Below are positions 1-11,168 of a DNA stretch of 64,000 nt, piece by piece; within the stretch, counting starts at the first letter, position 1, and each line of letters begins with the position of its first letter. The translations under genes and the position numbers were made by a program. Where the stretch lies: positions 2,356,001-2,420,000 of the forward strand of contig NZ_JARUBP010000001.1 in NCBI RefSeq assembly GCF_029626225.1. The letters run 5' to 3'. The stretch is from Asanoa sp. WMMD1127. GTDB taxonomy: Bacteria; Actinomycetota; Actinomycetes; Mycobacteriales; Micromonosporaceae. Under the pieces are notes generated by a model. It did not search any database and was not told the DNA's origin. It saw only the letters and a program-made list of their open reading frames with translations.

Positions 1-505
1 CTGGGCCGACGCGCTGGCCGGCACGAAGGCGATGGTGCTCGACACCCGCAAGACCACACCGGGGCTACGGGCGTTGGAGAAGTACGCCGTGCGCGCGGGC
101 GGCGGCACCAACAAGCGGATGGGCCTCTACGACGTCGCCATGATCAAGGACAACCACAAGCTGGCCGCCGGCAGCGTCGCCGAGGCGTACCGCCGGGTCC
201 GGGAGGCGTTTCCCGAGGTGGCGGTCCAGGTGGAGGTCACCACCGTCGAGGAGGCGATCGAGGCCGTCGAGGTCGGCGCCACGTTCCTGCTCTGCGACAA
301 CATGACGCCGGCGGTGCTGCGCGAGGCGGTCGCGGCGGTCGGCGACCGGGCCGAGCTCGAAGCGACCGGGGGGCTCACCCTGGAGGTCGCGCCGGCGTAC
401 GCCGCGACCGGCGTCGACTACCTTTCGGTGGGGGCGCTGACCCACTCGTCACCTATCTTGGACATCGCGCTCGATCTTCGCCCGCCGCACCTGAGCCGGA
501 GCTGA
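1..505 (+). CDS. nadC: Nicotinate-nucleotide pyrophosphorylase (quinolinate phosphoribosyltransferase), 3' part
   Basis: The reading frame is open from the window edge, so the N-terminus lies outside. The enzyme converts quinolinate and PRPP to nicotinate mononucleotide, CO2 and PPi in de novo NAD synthesis in the cytoplasm. The visible part carries the family hallmark KAMVLDTRKTTPGLR, then KDNHK, the TIM-barrel stretch VEVTTVEEAIEA with LLCDNM, and the C-terminal EATGGL and VDYLSVGALTHS. These are the PRPP/substrate-binding strands of the barrel. coaX follows after 6 bp, so the two cofactor genes probably form one transcript. Confidence 0.95.
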   Translation, partial: WADALAGTKAMVLDTRKTTPGLRALEKYAVRAGGGTNKRMGLYDVAMIKDNHKLAAGSVAEAYRRVREAFPEVAVQVEVTTVEEAIEAVEVGATFLLCDNMTPAVLREAVAAVGDRAELEATGGLTLEVAPAYAATGVDYLSVGALTHSSPILDIALDLRPPHLSRS

Positions 506-511
506 CCCCAC

Positions 512-1279
512 ATGCTGCTGTGCATCGACATCGGTAACACCAACACGGTGCTCGCCACGTTCGACGGCGACAAGTTGGTGCACAACTGGCGGATCAAGAC
601 CGACGCCCGCTCCACGGCCGACGAGCTCGGGCTGATGTTCCGCGGGCTGCTGGCCGGCGACGCGGTGGAGATCACCGGTGTGGCCGCGTGCTCGACGGTG
701 CCGGCCGCGCTGCGGTCGCTGCGCACGATGCTGGCCCGCTACTACGGCGACCTGCCCAACGTGATCGTGGAGCCCGGTGTGAAGACCGGCGTCCAGCTGG
801 CCATCGACAACCCCAAGGAGGTCGGCTCCGACCGGGTGGTCAACACGCTGGCCGCGTACACCCTTTTCGGTGGCCCGTCGATCGTGGTCGACTTCGGCAC
901 GACGACCAACTTCGACGTGATCAGCGCGCGTGGTGAGTTCCTGGGTGGCGCGTTCGCGCCCGGCATCGAGATCTCGTTCGACGCGCTGGCCGCCCGTGCC
1001 GCGCAGTTGCGCAAGGTCGAGCCGGCCAAGCCGCGTTCCGTGATCGGCAAGAACACCGTCGAGTGCCTGCAGGCCGGGCTCTATTTCGGCTTCGCGGGCC
1101 AGGTCGACCACATCGTCGACCGGATGACCGAAGAGCTCGGCTCGGTGAAAGCGGTGATCGCCACCGGCGGGCTGGCCCCGGTGGTGCTCGGCGAATGCCG
1201 CACGATCACCCACCACGAACCGATGATCACACTGATCGGCCTGCGGATGGTCTACGAGCGCAACGTCGACGCGCGATAG
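512..1279 (+). CDS. coaX: Type III pantothenate kinase
   Basis: A 255-aa protein, the usual length for CoaX. It phosphorylates pantothenate in the first step of coenzyme A synthesis. Residues 5-13 (DIGNTNTVL) are the phosphate-binding motif of the ASKHA fold, GSDRVVN is at 105-111, DFGTTTNFD at 127-135, and TGGLA lies near the C-terminus. It begins 6 bp after nadC. Its 3' end overlaps the convergent methyltransferase gene by 28 bp. Type III kinases are feedback-insensitive as a family. Confidence 0.96.
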   Translation: MLLCIDIGNTNTVLATFDGDKLVHNWRIKTDARSTADELGLMFRGLLAGDAVEITGVAACSTVPAALRSLRTMLARYYGDLPNVIVEPGVKTGVQLAIDNPKEVGSDRVVNTLAAYTLFGGPSIVVDFGTTTNFDVISARGEFLGGAFAPGIEISFDALAARAAQLRKVEPAKPRSVIGKNTVECLQAGLYFGFAGQVDHIVDRMTEELGSVKAVIATGGLAPVVLGECRTITHHEPMITLIGLRMVYERNVDAR

Positions 1280-1992
1280 ACCTCGGTGCGGTAGGGCAAC
1301 GGGAACGACGCCCGGCCGGCGAGGTCCGGATGCGTCTCCGCCAGCTCCGCCACGGCCGTGGTGAAAGCTTTCCGAGTGTCCGGGTCCGCCGTCAGGTAAT
1401 AAGACCGGGTGGTCATCATTTCCACCAGGTGGGCAGCGGTGAGCGACGTCTCGTGCGCGAATTCGTGGTGCTCCACCGCGGTGAACCGGTCGCCGAACGA
1501 GGTGGGCCGATCGTGTTCCTGGTCACCGGCCGCGGTCGCGATCCGGTCGAGTGCCGCGACCCATGGTTCCCTCCGGTCACGGAAGTTCCACACCGCCGCG
1601 AAATAGCCGCCAGGCCGCAGCACGCGGGCGGCTTGCGCATGTGCCTCCGCCGGGGCGAACCAGTGGTACGCCTGACCGGCGACAACCGCGTCCACGCTTC
1701 CATCCGGCAATGGAATGTCTTCCGCGCCGCCCGCCAGGACGGTCACACCGGGACTGACGGCGGCCAGTCGCGCGCGCATTTCCGGATCCGGCTCGACGGC
1801 GATCACCTCGTAGCCGGCGTCGATCAGTCCGCGGCTCAGGATGCCGGTGCCCGCCCCGAGGTCGGCCACCCGCAGCGGCGCCGGGCCGCCGACCGCCCAT
1901 TCCAGTGCGGCGCGCGGATACGGCGGGCGGAATCGGTCGTAGCGCTCGGCGGCCACGCCGAACGACAGCGCGTTGCGCTTCTTCGCGTCCAT
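1252..1992 (-). CDS. Class I SAM-dependent methyltransferase
   Basis: A 246-aa protein of the Methyltransf_11 type. DLGAGTG at residues 44-50 is the SAM-binding motif I, followed by the acidic strand end AVEPD that contacts the ribose. YPRAALEW near the N-terminus and ARVLRPGGYFAAVWN in the middle are typical of the trans-aconitate/UbiE-like group. The substrate cannot be read from sequence. The gene is convergent with coaX and shares 28 bp with its 3' end; no partner gene sits on the same strand. Confidence 0.85.
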   Translation of the reverse strand: MDAKKRNALSFGVAAERYDRFRPPYPRAALEWAVGGPAPLRVADLGAGTGILSRGLIDAGYEVIAVEPDPEMRARLAAVSPGVTVLAGGAEDIPLPDGSVDAVVAGQAYHWFAPAEAHAQAARVLRPGGYFAAVWNFRDRREPWVAALDRIATAAGDQEHDRPTSFGDRFTAVEHHEFAHETSLTAAHLVEMMTTRSYYLTADPDTRKAFTTAVAELAETHPDLAGRASFPLPYRTEVYRASTLRS

Positions 1993-2345
1993 CGCGGGGC
2001 AGCGTACCGCGGCAATTCGTGACCGACGGCAATGTGACGGCCACCGATCCGGGCGGTGTCAATGGATCCATCGCTCGACCGCCGGCACCCAGCGTGGCCG
2101 CGCGGTCTCATCCACGAGATTCCGATCAGAGCGTGACGCGCCTAACAGCCATGGATCACCTTGAGGGTGCCAATCCAACACGCTCTGTCGTGTAATCGGA
2201 ATCGTGCCGGCCGGCGCTGGCACGGTGATTTAACGAAAAGAGCAGGACGCGGACTCGGATTTTGCCGCGCTATTGACCGATCGCGCGGCGAAGGAGCTAT
2301 TGTGCTCTTGTTTGTGGGAGGGACCACGCGAAAGGACAGCGGCCC
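1993..2345. other. Intergenic region upstream of lsr2
   Basis: A 353-bp stretch with no convincing gene. It is visibly more A/T-rich than its surroundings, as expected in front of a gene whose product binds A/T-rich DNA and is often autoregulated. Small inverted repeats are visible at 2203-2224 (CGTGCC...GGCACG) and 2178-2193 (ACACG...CGTGT). A possible promoter for lsr2 is TTGACC (2273-2278) with TATTGT (2298-2303), but the 19-bp spacer is long, so this is weak. Confidence 0.4.
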
Positions 2346-2696
2346 GTGGCCAAGCAGATCATTCACAAGTTGGTCGACGACATCGACGGTGGCGACGCCG
2401 ACGAGACGGTGAAGTTCGCCCTCGACGGTGTTCAGTACGAGATCGACCTCTCCAAGAAGAACGCCGACAAATTGCGGAACGCAATCGCGCCCTACCTGGC
2501 GGCCGGCTCCAAGGTGGGCCGGGGCGGGGTCGTGGTCGGCGGGCGTGCGGCGCGCGGCCGGGGCGGCGCCGCCGCCGACCGCGAGCAGAACAAGGCGATC
2601 CGCGCCTGGGCGAAGAAGGAAGGCAAGGACATCTCCGACCGGGGACGCATCCCGCAGGAGATCGTCGACGAGTACCACGCGAAGGCCGGCCGGTAA
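2346..2696 (+). CDS. lsr2: Lsr2 nucleoid-associated xenogeneic silencer
   Basis: A 116-aa protein, the normal length. Lsr2 is the actinobacterial H-NS analogue: an N-terminal oligomerisation domain (residues 1-55, with the signature DDIDGGDADETVKFALDG) and a C-terminal AT-hook-like domain whose RGR at 99-101 enters the DNA minor groove. The GTG start at 2346 is preceded by AAAGGA at suitable spacing. The linker (57-75) is rich in Gly/Arg. It probably silences A/T-rich acquired DNA in this genome, which may include the lower-GC island at 32.4-33.7 kb (inference). Confidence 0.97.
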   Translation: MAKQIIHKLVDDIDGGDADETVKFALDGVQYEIDLSKKNADKLRNAIAPYLAAGSKVGRGGVVVGGRAARGRGGAAADREQNKAIRAWAKKEGKDISDRGRIPQEIVDEYHAKAGR

Positions 2697-2714
2697 GGCG
2701 GACGACGTCGGTAG

Positions 2715-2764
2715 GCGGGGACCCCTCCCTGTCGGGCGCCCTCGGGTGACCCGGCCGTCCCCGC
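2715..2764 (+). terminator. Candidate lsr2 terminator
   Basis: GCGGGGAC (2715-2722) pairs perfectly with GTCCCCGC (2757-2764). The loop contains a second small hairpin (CGGG-TGA-CCCG, 2743-2753). A T-rich stretch follows at about 2777-2790. The branched structure and the distance to the T run make this only moderately convincing. Confidence 0.4.
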
Positions 2765-2853
2765 TCCGGCCTTCGTCCTTTGTCCGTTTTGTGCCCGCAA
2801 TGCCCGTCGTTCGTCACGCCCGACTCAGTTGATCTTCATGAATCGCAACCTCG

Positions 2854-2876
2854 CGTGTTCGCTCTGCGCGTACACG
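2854..2876. promoter_or_regulatory. Candidate ClgR operator upstream of clpC
   Basis: CGTGTTCGC (2854-2862) and GCGTACACG (2868-2876) form an inverted repeat with 8 of 9 bases paired around a 5-bp spacer. It contains GTTCGC-N5-GCG exactly, which I recall as the ClgR recognition motif described in Streptomyces for clp and lon genes. It lies about 210 bp before the clpC start. The match is seen; the regulator itself is not in this window. Confidence 0.6.
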
Positions 2877-2891
2877 TTCCCACCCGGGAAC
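2876..2891. promoter_or_regulatory. Second inverted repeat in the clpC leader
   Basis: GTTCCC-ACCC-GGGAAC is a perfect 6+6 bp inverted repeat that abuts the ClgR-like site by one base. It could be a second operator or a short hairpin. No known consensus is claimed. Confidence 0.3.
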
Positions 2892-3084
2892 ACCCGATAA
2901 GCGTGCAGAGTTGGCAGATACGTCGCGGACAGGGGTCAGTCCGGCGCGCACGGCCGTAGCTGACCGCGCCCGCGGCGATAGAGTGAGGGTGCGCAGGCGT
3001 CTTCCCCGGGCGTCTGTGCATTGGTTCCGCCAAGTCGCTGGTCCGGCCAGACTCAGGCGCACGGCACGTGAGGAGCACGAGGGC

Positions 3085-5607
<2,523 letters not shown>

Positions 5608-5616
5608 AGCGGTTCA

Positions 5617-5652
5617 CGAAAGGGCCCGGCGCGAACGCGCCGGGCCCTTTCG
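5617..5652. terminator. Bidirectional terminator between clpC and mutY
   Basis: A perfect 17-bp stem with a 2-base centre: CGAAAGGGCCCGGCGCG (5617-5633) pairs with the complementary arm at 5636-5652. The A-rich and T-rich ends (GAAAG / CTTTC) let it serve both convergent genes. It lies 9 bp after the clpC stop and ends one base before the mutY stop codon. Confidence 0.85.
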
Positions 5653-6534
5653 CTATCTGCCGCTGGGCAGTGCGAACAGCTCGCCGGGGAGCGGGTCGAC
5701 CAGGCCGTCGTCGATCAGCCCGCGTAGGGCGCGGTCCCGCTGGGTCGGCTCCGACCAGACCACGTCCAGCCGGGCCCGCGGCACCGGTTCGGCGGCTTCC
5801 CGGAGCACGGCCAGCAGCAGGCCGCGGACCTGGCGATCGGTGCCGGCGTAGGTCTGTGGGCGGCGGCTGGGGCCATCGAGCGCGGGACGGCCGGCCGCGC
5901 GCCAGGCGCACCGGTCGACGACCGGGCAGACCGCACAGCGCGGCGTGCGGGCGACGCAGACCACCGCGCCGATCTCCATGAACGCGGCGCTGGCCCGGGC
6001 CGCCGCGGCCGGCTCGTCCGGCAGCAGCGCCTCGGTCGCGACGAGGTCGGCCGGGCGGGTGGTTGGTCCGGCGTCCGCGGCGCCCGCCACGGCGCGGGCC
6101 ACGAACCGGCGCACGTTGGTGTCGACGACCGGCTGGCGCTGCCCGTAGGCGAAGGCGGCCACCGCCCGCGCCGTGTAGGCGCCGACCCCTGGCAGCGCGA
6201 GCAGCGCGTCGAGGTCGTCGGGAACCACGCCGGCGTGCCGTTGCGTGATCGCCGTGGCGCACTCGTGGAGGCGCAGCGCCCGGCGCGGGTAGCCCAGCCG
6301 GCCCCACATCCGGATCGCCTCGCCGGGCTCGTCGGCGGCCAGCGCGGCCGGGGTGGGCCAGCGGGCCAGCCACGCCTCGTAGGCCGGGAGGACCCGGCTC
6401 ACCGGCGTCTGCTGGAGCATGACCTCGCTGACCAGGACGGCCCAGGCAGCGGTGTCCGGGTGCCGCCACGGCAGGTCCCGGGCGTTGGCGTCGAACCAGC
6501 GGATCGCCGCGGCGGCGATGGTCTCTTCGGGCAT
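5653..6534 (-). CDS. mutY: A/G-specific adenine glycosylase MutY
   Basis: A 293-aa base-excision repair enzyme that removes adenine opposite 8-oxoguanine. Start chosen at ATG 6534 (MPEETIAAAAIRWFD), where similarity begins. Visible are SEVMLQQTPVSRV with the catalytic Glu region, the helix-hairpin-helix LPGVGAYTARAVAAF, VVDTNVRR with the catalytic Asp, and the [4Fe-4S] ligands C-x6-C-x2-C-x5-C (CVARTPRCAVCPVVDRC). The C-terminal part after the cluster is short and lacks a recognisable Nudix-like 8-oxoG domain; as I recall, mycobacterial MutY is similarly short. Divergent from the ACT gene by 43 bp. Confidence 0.93.
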   Translation of the reverse strand: MPEETIAAAAIRWFDANARDLPWRHPDTAAWAVLVSEVMLQQTPVSRVLPAYEAWLARWPTPAALAADEPGEAIRMWGRLGYPRRALRLHECATAITQRHAGVVPDDLDALLALPGVGAYTARAVAAFAYGQRQPVVDTNVRRFVARAVAGAADAGPTTRPADLVATEALLPDEPAAAARASAAFMEIGAVVCVARTPRCAVCPVVDRCAWRAAGRPALDGPSRRPQTYAGTDRQVRGLLLAVLREAAEPVPRARLDVVWSEPTQRDRALRGLIDDGLVDPLPGELFALPSGR

Positions 6535-6577
6535 GTCCCGTCGATCCTGCCACGGCTGATCCGGCAGACTCTCTGGG

Positions 6578-7090
6578 GTGGAGGAGCTTGCGATCACCGT
6601 GATCGGCCGCGACCGGCCCGGCATCGTGGCCGACGTCGCCGGCGTGCTCGCCGACCTCGGCGCCAACCTGACCGACTCGACGATGACCCGGCTGCGCGGG
6701 CACTTCGCGATGACGCTGGTCTGCACCGGGCCGCCCGCCGCCGACGTCGAGGCCGCGCTGGACCCGCTGGCGGCGAGCGGTCGGCTGCTGGCCACCGTGC
6801 GGTCGGTCGGTCCGGAGGAGACCACGGCCCCGACCGGTGAGCCCTATGTGCTCAGCGTGCACGGCGCCGACCGGCTCGGCATCGTCGCCGCCGTCACCCG
6901 GGTGGTCGCCGACGCCGGCGGCAATATCACCGACCTGACAACCCGGCTCGCCGGGCCACTCTACGTGCTGGTCGCCGAGGTCGAGCTGCCGCCGGGCACC
7001 GCCGCGACGACCGAGCAACGGCTCACGGAGGCGGCCGCCGGGCTCGGTGTCGACGTCGTGCTGCGCCGCGCCGAGTCCGATGTCCTGTGA
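6578..7090 (+). CDS. Tandem ACT-domain protein (GcvR-like)
   Basis: A 170-aa protein made of two ACT domains: residues 1-80 (ITVIGRDRPGIVADVAGVLA) and 87-165 (LSVHGADRLGIVAAVTRVVA). ACT domains bind amino acids or similar ligands and regulate enzymes or transcription. The architecture matches GcvR, the glycine-cleavage-system accessory repressor, but that role is not demonstrated in actinobacteria. GTG start at 6578. Its 3' end overlaps the peptide deformylase start by 11 bp, implying translational coupling. Confidence 0.8.
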   Translation: MEELAITVIGRDRPGIVADVAGVLADLGANLTDSTMTRLRGHFAMTLVCTGPPAADVEAALDPLAASGRLLATVRSVGPEETTAPTGEPYVLSVHGADRLGIVAAVTRVVADAGGNITDLTTRLAGPLYVLVAEVELPPGTAATTEQRLTEAAAGLGVDVVLRRAESDVL

Positions 7091-7637
7091 CGCCGAGGTG
7101 AGCCTCGACGGGTGGCTCACCGACGTCGCTCCCGGCACCGTCCGGCCCGTGGTCAGCGCGCCCGACCCGGTGCTGGCCCAGGAAGGCGCCGAGGTCGACC
7201 CGACCGACCCGGCCGTCGTCCGGCTCGCCGCCGACCTGATCGCCACGATGCGCGTCTCGCCCGGCTGCGTGGGTCTCGCCGCGCCCCAGGTCGGCGAGTC
7301 GGCGCGGGTCTTCGCGGTCGACGTCACCGGCCACCCGAAGGCCGTCACGGTGCACGGCACCTTCGTGCTCTGCAACGCCACCGTGGTCTCGGCGACCCGC
7401 TGGCGTCCGGGCCGCGAAGGCTGCATGTCGGTGCCCGACCTGACCGGCGACGTGAAGCGGGCCAGCCGGGTGGTCGTCGAGGGCGTGCTGCCCGGCACCG
7501 GAGAGCCGGTGCGGTTGACCGCGGACGGCTTCGAGGCCCGGGCGCTGCAACACGAGATCGACCACTGTGCCGGGTTGCTGTTCCTCGACCGGGTGGCCGG
7601 CGCGCACGCGCTGTATCAGCGCAAGGTCTATCTGTAA
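7080..7637 (+). CDS. def: Peptide deformylase
   Basis: A 185-aa metalloenzyme that removes the N-formyl group from nascent proteins. The three motifs are present: GCVGLAAPQ (62-70, motif I), EGCMS (113-117, metal-binding Cys) and QHEIDH (157-162, two His ligands and catalytic Glu). Start chosen at ATG 7080, overlapping the upstream stop; an in-frame ATG at 7047 lies deeper in the ACT gene and adds residues without family similarity. Confidence 0.93.
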   Translation: MSCDAEVSLDGWLTDVAPGTVRPVVSAPDPVLAQEGAEVDPTDPAVVRLAADLIATMRVSPGCVGLAAPQVGESARVFAVDVTGHPKAVTVHGTFVLCNATVVSATRWRPGREGCMSVPDLTGDVKRASRVVVEGVLPGTGEPVRLTADGFEARALQHEIDHCAGLLFLDRVAGAHALYQRKVYL

Positions 7638-7714
7638 ACCACCGCCGGCAGCTCTCATGTCGCGCGGCGCGTCGCGCGGATGGGAACGGCGCGCACCGAT
7701 ACGGTGATCGCATC

Positions 7715-8407
7715 ATGCGTCTGACGGTTGGCCCCCTGCCACCCGCCGTCTATTGGCGGCGTCGGGCGATCGTGCTCGGAGCGGCCGTCGTCGTCATCTT
7801 CCTCATTGTGCAGTCGTGCTCGGGCGGCGACGCCAACTCCGTAGGGAGCGGCAAGAACGGGAAGACCAGCGCGCCCGCCGCCACGCCGACGAGTGACGTG
7901 ACGGTCCTGCGCCCACAGGTCGACCCGACCGAGCCCGCCCCGACCGAAGAGGAAGAGCCACCGCCGAGCAACCCCGCCCCGCGTACGGGCGACGCGGCCC
8001 CGCCGCCCGACGACGGCTCCTGCACCGACGCGGAAATGCTGATCACCCCGGTGCCCGAGGCGACGAGCGCGCCGCGTGGTGCCGTCCTCGCGATCCGCCT
8101 GCGCATCAAGAACACGGGCAAGCGCACCTGCAACCGCGACGTGGGCGCCGACCAGCAGGAGCTCTACATCAAGAAGGGCGCCGAGAAGGTCTGGTCGTCG
8201 GACACCTGCGGCAACGTCAAGGGCAGCGACGTGCAGCCGTTCACGCCGAACTTCGAGCGCGAATATCGCGTCGACTGGAACGGCAAGGACGTCAGCAAGT
8301 GCGCCGACAACCTGGCCGACGGCCCGGTGCCGGCGGCCGGCGACTACCAGGTGTTCGGTCGGCTGGCCACGAAGACCAGCAACCCGGTCAAGCTGACGCT
8401 CAAATAG
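7715..8407 (+). CDS. Single-pass membrane protein with extracytoplasmic Cys-containing beta domain
   Basis: A 230-aa protein of unknown function. It has a short basic N-terminus, one membrane segment (about residues 16-34), a Pro/Thr/Glu-rich linker (about 45-100) and a C-terminal domain (about 105-230) with paired cysteines and an Ig-like strand pattern (LAIRLRIKNTGKRTC...YQVFGRLATKTSNPV). The layout suggests a cell-surface protein reaching through the wall. It converges on disA, the position held in M. tuberculosis by the membrane protein gene Rv3587c, so it may be the positional counterpart (inference). Confidence 0.65.
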   Translation: MRLTVGPLPPAVYWRRRAIVLGAAVVVIFLIVQSCSGGDANSVGSGKNGKTSAPAATPTSDVTVLRPQVDPTEPAPTEEEEPPPSNPAPRTGDAAPPPDDGSCTDAEMLITPVPEATSAPRGAVLAIRLRIKNTGKRTCNRDVGADQQELYIKKGAEKVWSSDTCGNVKGSDVQPFTPNFEREYRVDWNGKDVSKCADNLADGPVPAAGDYQVFGRLATKTSNPVKLTLK

Positions 8408-8416
8408 GACGCCGGC

Positions 8417-9637
8417 TCAGACGTAGCGCTCCAGAATGGACGCTTCGGCCAGGCGCGACAGGCCTTCGCGGACGCCGCGGGCCCGGGCGTCGCCCACGCC
8501 GTCGACCGCCTGCAGGTCTTCGACCGTGGCGCCGAGCAGGCGCTGCAGGCTCCCGAAGTGGTCGACCAGGCGGTCGACGACCGTGCCGGGCAGCCGGGGG
8601 ACCTTGGCCAGCAGGCGGAAGCCGCGCGGGCTCACGGCGGCGTCCAGCGCGTCGGAGGCGCCCGGGTAGCCGATCGCCTTGGCCACCGCGACCAGGTCGA
8701 TCAGCTCGGTCGCCGACAGCAGGTCGAGCTCGACCAGGGCCTCGTCGAGGGTGCGGGCGCGACGGCCGACCGGCAGGTAGTCGCGGATGACCAGGGTGCG
8801 GTCGGCGTCGACGCCGGCCATCAGCTCGTCTAGCTGCAGGGCCAGCAGGCGGCCGTCGGTGCCAAGCTCGACGACGTAGCCGGAGATCTCGTCGGCGATG
8901 CGGCGGACCATCTCGAGGCGCTGCACCACGGCCACCGCGTCGCGGACCGTGACCAGGTCTTCGATCTCGAGCGCGGAGAGCGTGCCGGAGACCTCGTCGA
9001 GGCGCATCTTGTAGCGCTCGAGGGTGGCCAGCGCCTGGTTGGCGCGGGACAGGATGGCGGCCGAGTCGTCGAGGACGTGGCGGTGGCCGCTCACGTAGAG
9101 GCCGATGATGCGCATCGACTGGCTGACCGAGATGACCGGGTAGCCGGTCTGCTTGGCCACCCGCTCGGCCGTGCGGTGCCGGGTGCCGGACTCTTCCGAG
9201 TGGATCGACGGGTCGGGCATCAGGTGGACCGCGGCCCGCACGATGCGGGTGCCGTCGCTGGAGAGCACCACCGCGCCGTCCATCTTGCACAGCTCGCGCA
9301 GCCGGGTCGCCGAGAACTCGACGTCGAGCGGGAAGCCGCCGGTGCAGATCTCCTCGACGACGCTGTCGTAGCCGAGCACGATCAGGGCGCCCGTGCGGCC
9401 CCGCAGGATGCGCTCCAGGCCGTCGCGCAACGCGGTGCCGGGCGCCATCAGCGCCAGGTTGGCGCGCAGCGGGTCACCCGCGGCGCTGCTGGTGTTTGGC
9501 GCCGGGCCCGACGGCGCGGACCCGACGACCCGCTGCTGGGGTGCACCGGCGACACCAGCGCGGCCCGGCAGGCTCGCGCCAGGGGTCTTGTTGGGGTCGC
9601 GGTCGAACGGCACGGGCAACAGTCTACGGACCGTCAT
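8417..9637 (-). CDS. disA: Diadenylate cyclase / DNA integrity scanning protein DisA
   Basis: A 406-aa protein that makes c-di-AMP from two ATP and scans DNA for branched structures. Start chosen at ATG 9637 ([12 protein letters not shown]). After a disordered N-terminal extension of about 52 residues, longer than usual, comes the DAC domain with [11 protein letters not shown] (120-122) and RHRTA (153-157), then a helical linker and a C-terminal helix-hairpin-helix domain ([14 protein letters not shown]). It lies 101 bp downstream of radA on the same strand; RadA is known to inhibit DisA, so the pairing is functional. Confidence 0.96.
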   Translation of the reverse strand: MTVRRLLPVPFDRDPNKTPGASLPGRAGVAGAPQQRVVGSAPSGPAPNTSSAAGDPLRANLALMAPGTALRDGLERILRGRTGALIVLGYDSVVEEICTGGFPLDVEFSATRLRELCKMDGAVVLSSDGTRIVRAAVHLMPDPSIHSEESGTRHRTAERVAKQTGYPVISVSQSMRIIGLYVSGHRHVLDDSAAILSRANQALATLERYKMRLDEVSGTLSALEIEDLVTVRDAVAVVQRLEMVRRIADEISGYVVELGTDGRLLALQLDELMAGVDADRTLVIRDYLPVGRRARTLDEALVELDLLSATELIDLVAVAKAIGYPGASDALDAAVSPRGFRLLAKVPRLPGTVVDRLVDHFGSLQRLLGATVEDLQAVDGVGDARARGVREGLSRLAEASILERYV

Positions 9638-9738
9638 GAGCTCGCTGCGGTCACGGTTGGGGGCGGGGTGGCCCTGGCCGGGTCGGAAGTGACCAGCGTG
9701 ACCGGCATTATGGTGCGAATCGGGCGAATTGCCGGCGG

Positions 9739-11133
9739 TCATTCGGCCGAGAACCGAGCCGCCCACTGCAACGCCGCGGCCAGGTCAGGAACCTCCTGCA
9801 CCGTCAGGCCGGGCGTGGCGACCCCAGTCTTGGCGGGACCGCAGTCGGGCGGCACCAGCGCGTAGCGGAAGCCGAGCCGGGCCGCCTCGGCCAGCCGCCG
9901 CGGCACCGCCCCGACGCGACGGACCTCGCCGGTCAGGCCGACCTCGCCGATCGCCGCGAGCCGGGGCGAGACGGCCAGATTGAGACCGCCGGACGCGACC
10001 GCGAGCGCCATCGCCAGGTCGGCCGCCGGCTCGGTGACCCGGATGCCGCCGACCGTGGCCGCGAACACCTCGCGGTCGTGCAGGGTGAGCTGCTTGGTGC
10101 GGGTCTGCAGGACGGCGAGCACCATCGCGAGCCGGGCGCTGTCGATGCCGGAGACGGTGCGCCGGGGCGAACCCGGGACCGCGGCCCCGATCAGCGCCTG
10201 CACCTCGGTCACCAGGGCGCGGCGGCCCTCCATGGCGACGGTCACGCAGGTGCCCGGCACCGCCTCGGCGTAGCGGGTCAGGAACATGCCGGACGGGTCG
10301 GCCAGGCTGGCGATGCCCGCCTCGTGCATCTCGAAGCAGCCCACCTCGTCGGCCGCGCCGAACCGGTTCTTCATGCCCCGCACCAGGCGCAGCGCCGAGT
10401 GCTTGTCGCCCTCGAAGTGCAGCACGACGTCGACCAGGTGCTCGAGCACCCGCGGCCCGGCCACCTGCCCGTCCTTGGTGACGTGGCCGACCAGCACGGT
10501 GGCGATGCCACGCTCCTTGGCCACCGCGACCAGCGCCGCCGTCACCGCGCGGACCTGGGTCACGCCGCCCGGGACGCCTTCGCCGGGGGAGGAGATGGTC
10601 TGCACCGAGTCGAGGACGAGCAGGCCGGGCTTGACCGCGTCGAGGTGGCCCAGCACGGCCGACAGGTCGCTCTCGGCGGCGAGGAAGAGCCGCTCGTCGA
10701 GGGCGCCGATGCGCTCGGCGCGCAGGCGCACCTGGCTGACGGACTCTTCACCGCTGATCACCAGCGACGGCGTGTCGCCGGCGGCCGCCCAGCGCTGGGC
10801 GACGTCGAGCAGCAGAGTCGACTTGCCGACACCGGGCTCACCCGCGAGCAGGACCACCGCGCCCGGCACGAGACCGCCGCCCAGGACCCGGTCGAGCTCG
10901 CTGACACCGGTGGGCCGGGCCCGGGCCGGGGCCGCGCTGATCGTCGCGATCGGTCGGGCCGGCTCGGACGGCATGCGGGTGGCGACCACCTTGCCGGCCA
11001 CGGCCGGGCCGGTGGTGCTCTCGACGACGGAGCCCCACTCGCCGCACTCGGGGCAGCGCCCGAGCCACTTCGGCGGCTGGTGACCGCAGGCGTCGCAAAC
11101 GTAGGCCGGCCGAGCGGCGGATCGCGTACTCAC
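9739..11133 (-). CDS. radA: DNA repair protein RadA (Sms)
   Basis: A 464-aa RecA-like branch-migration ATPase. The N-terminal C4 zinc finger has Cys 13, 16, 27 and 30 (CDACGH...CPEC). Walker [10 protein letters not shown] is at 98-106, the RadA-specific KNRFG at 255-259, and the C-terminus is the Lon-protease-like domain with [18 protein letters not shown]. Acts in recombinational repair and modulates DisA. Flanked by the LpqE-like gene (35 bp upstream) and disA on the same strand, the gene order seen in mycobacteria. Confidence 0.97.
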   Translation of the reverse strand: MSTRSAARPAYVCDACGHQPPKWLGRCPECGEWGSVVESTTGPAVAGKVVATRMPSEPARPIATISAAPARARPTGVSELDRVLGGGLVPGAVVLLAGEPGVGKSTLLLDVAQRWAAAGDTPSLVISGEESVSQVRLRAERIGALDERLFLAAESDLSAVLGHLDAVKPGLLVLDSVQTISSPGEGVPGGVTQVRAVTAALVAVAKERGIATVLVGHVTKDGQVAGPRVLEHLVDVVLHFEGDKHSALRLVRGMKNRFGAADEVGCFEMHEAGIASLADPSGMFLTRYAEAVPGTCVTVAMEGRRALVTEVQALIGAAVPGSPRRTVSGIDSARLAMVLAVLQTRTKQLTLHDREVFAATVGGIRVTEPAADLAMALAVASGGLNLAVSPRLAAIGEVGLTGEVRRVGAVPRRLAEAARLGFRYALVPPDCGPAKTGVATPGLTVQEVPDLAAALQWAARFSAE

Positions 11134-11168
11134 CCGCGGAACTTATCGCGCGGGTACGACAGACCTGG

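Larger units (their letters stand above)
2697..3084. other. Intergenic region between lsr2 and clpC
   Basis: A 388-bp gene-free stretch. Its first part holds a candidate terminator for lsr2 (2715-2764) and a T-rich run. Its middle holds two inverted repeats, a ClgR-type operator (2854-2876) and GTTCCC-N4-GGGAAC (2876-2891). The remainder is a long leader to the clpC ATG. An open frame in phase with clpC runs back to 2911, but its composition and the position of the conserved N-terminus argue against translation. Confidence 0.5.

Noticed and set aside
2911-3084. In-frame 58-codon extension of clpC to an upstream GTG/ATG-type start
   Set aside because: The conserved ClpC N-terminus begins at [10 protein letters not shown] (3085), which has its own ribosome-binding site; the extension overlaps the leader and has Arg-rich, non-family sequence.
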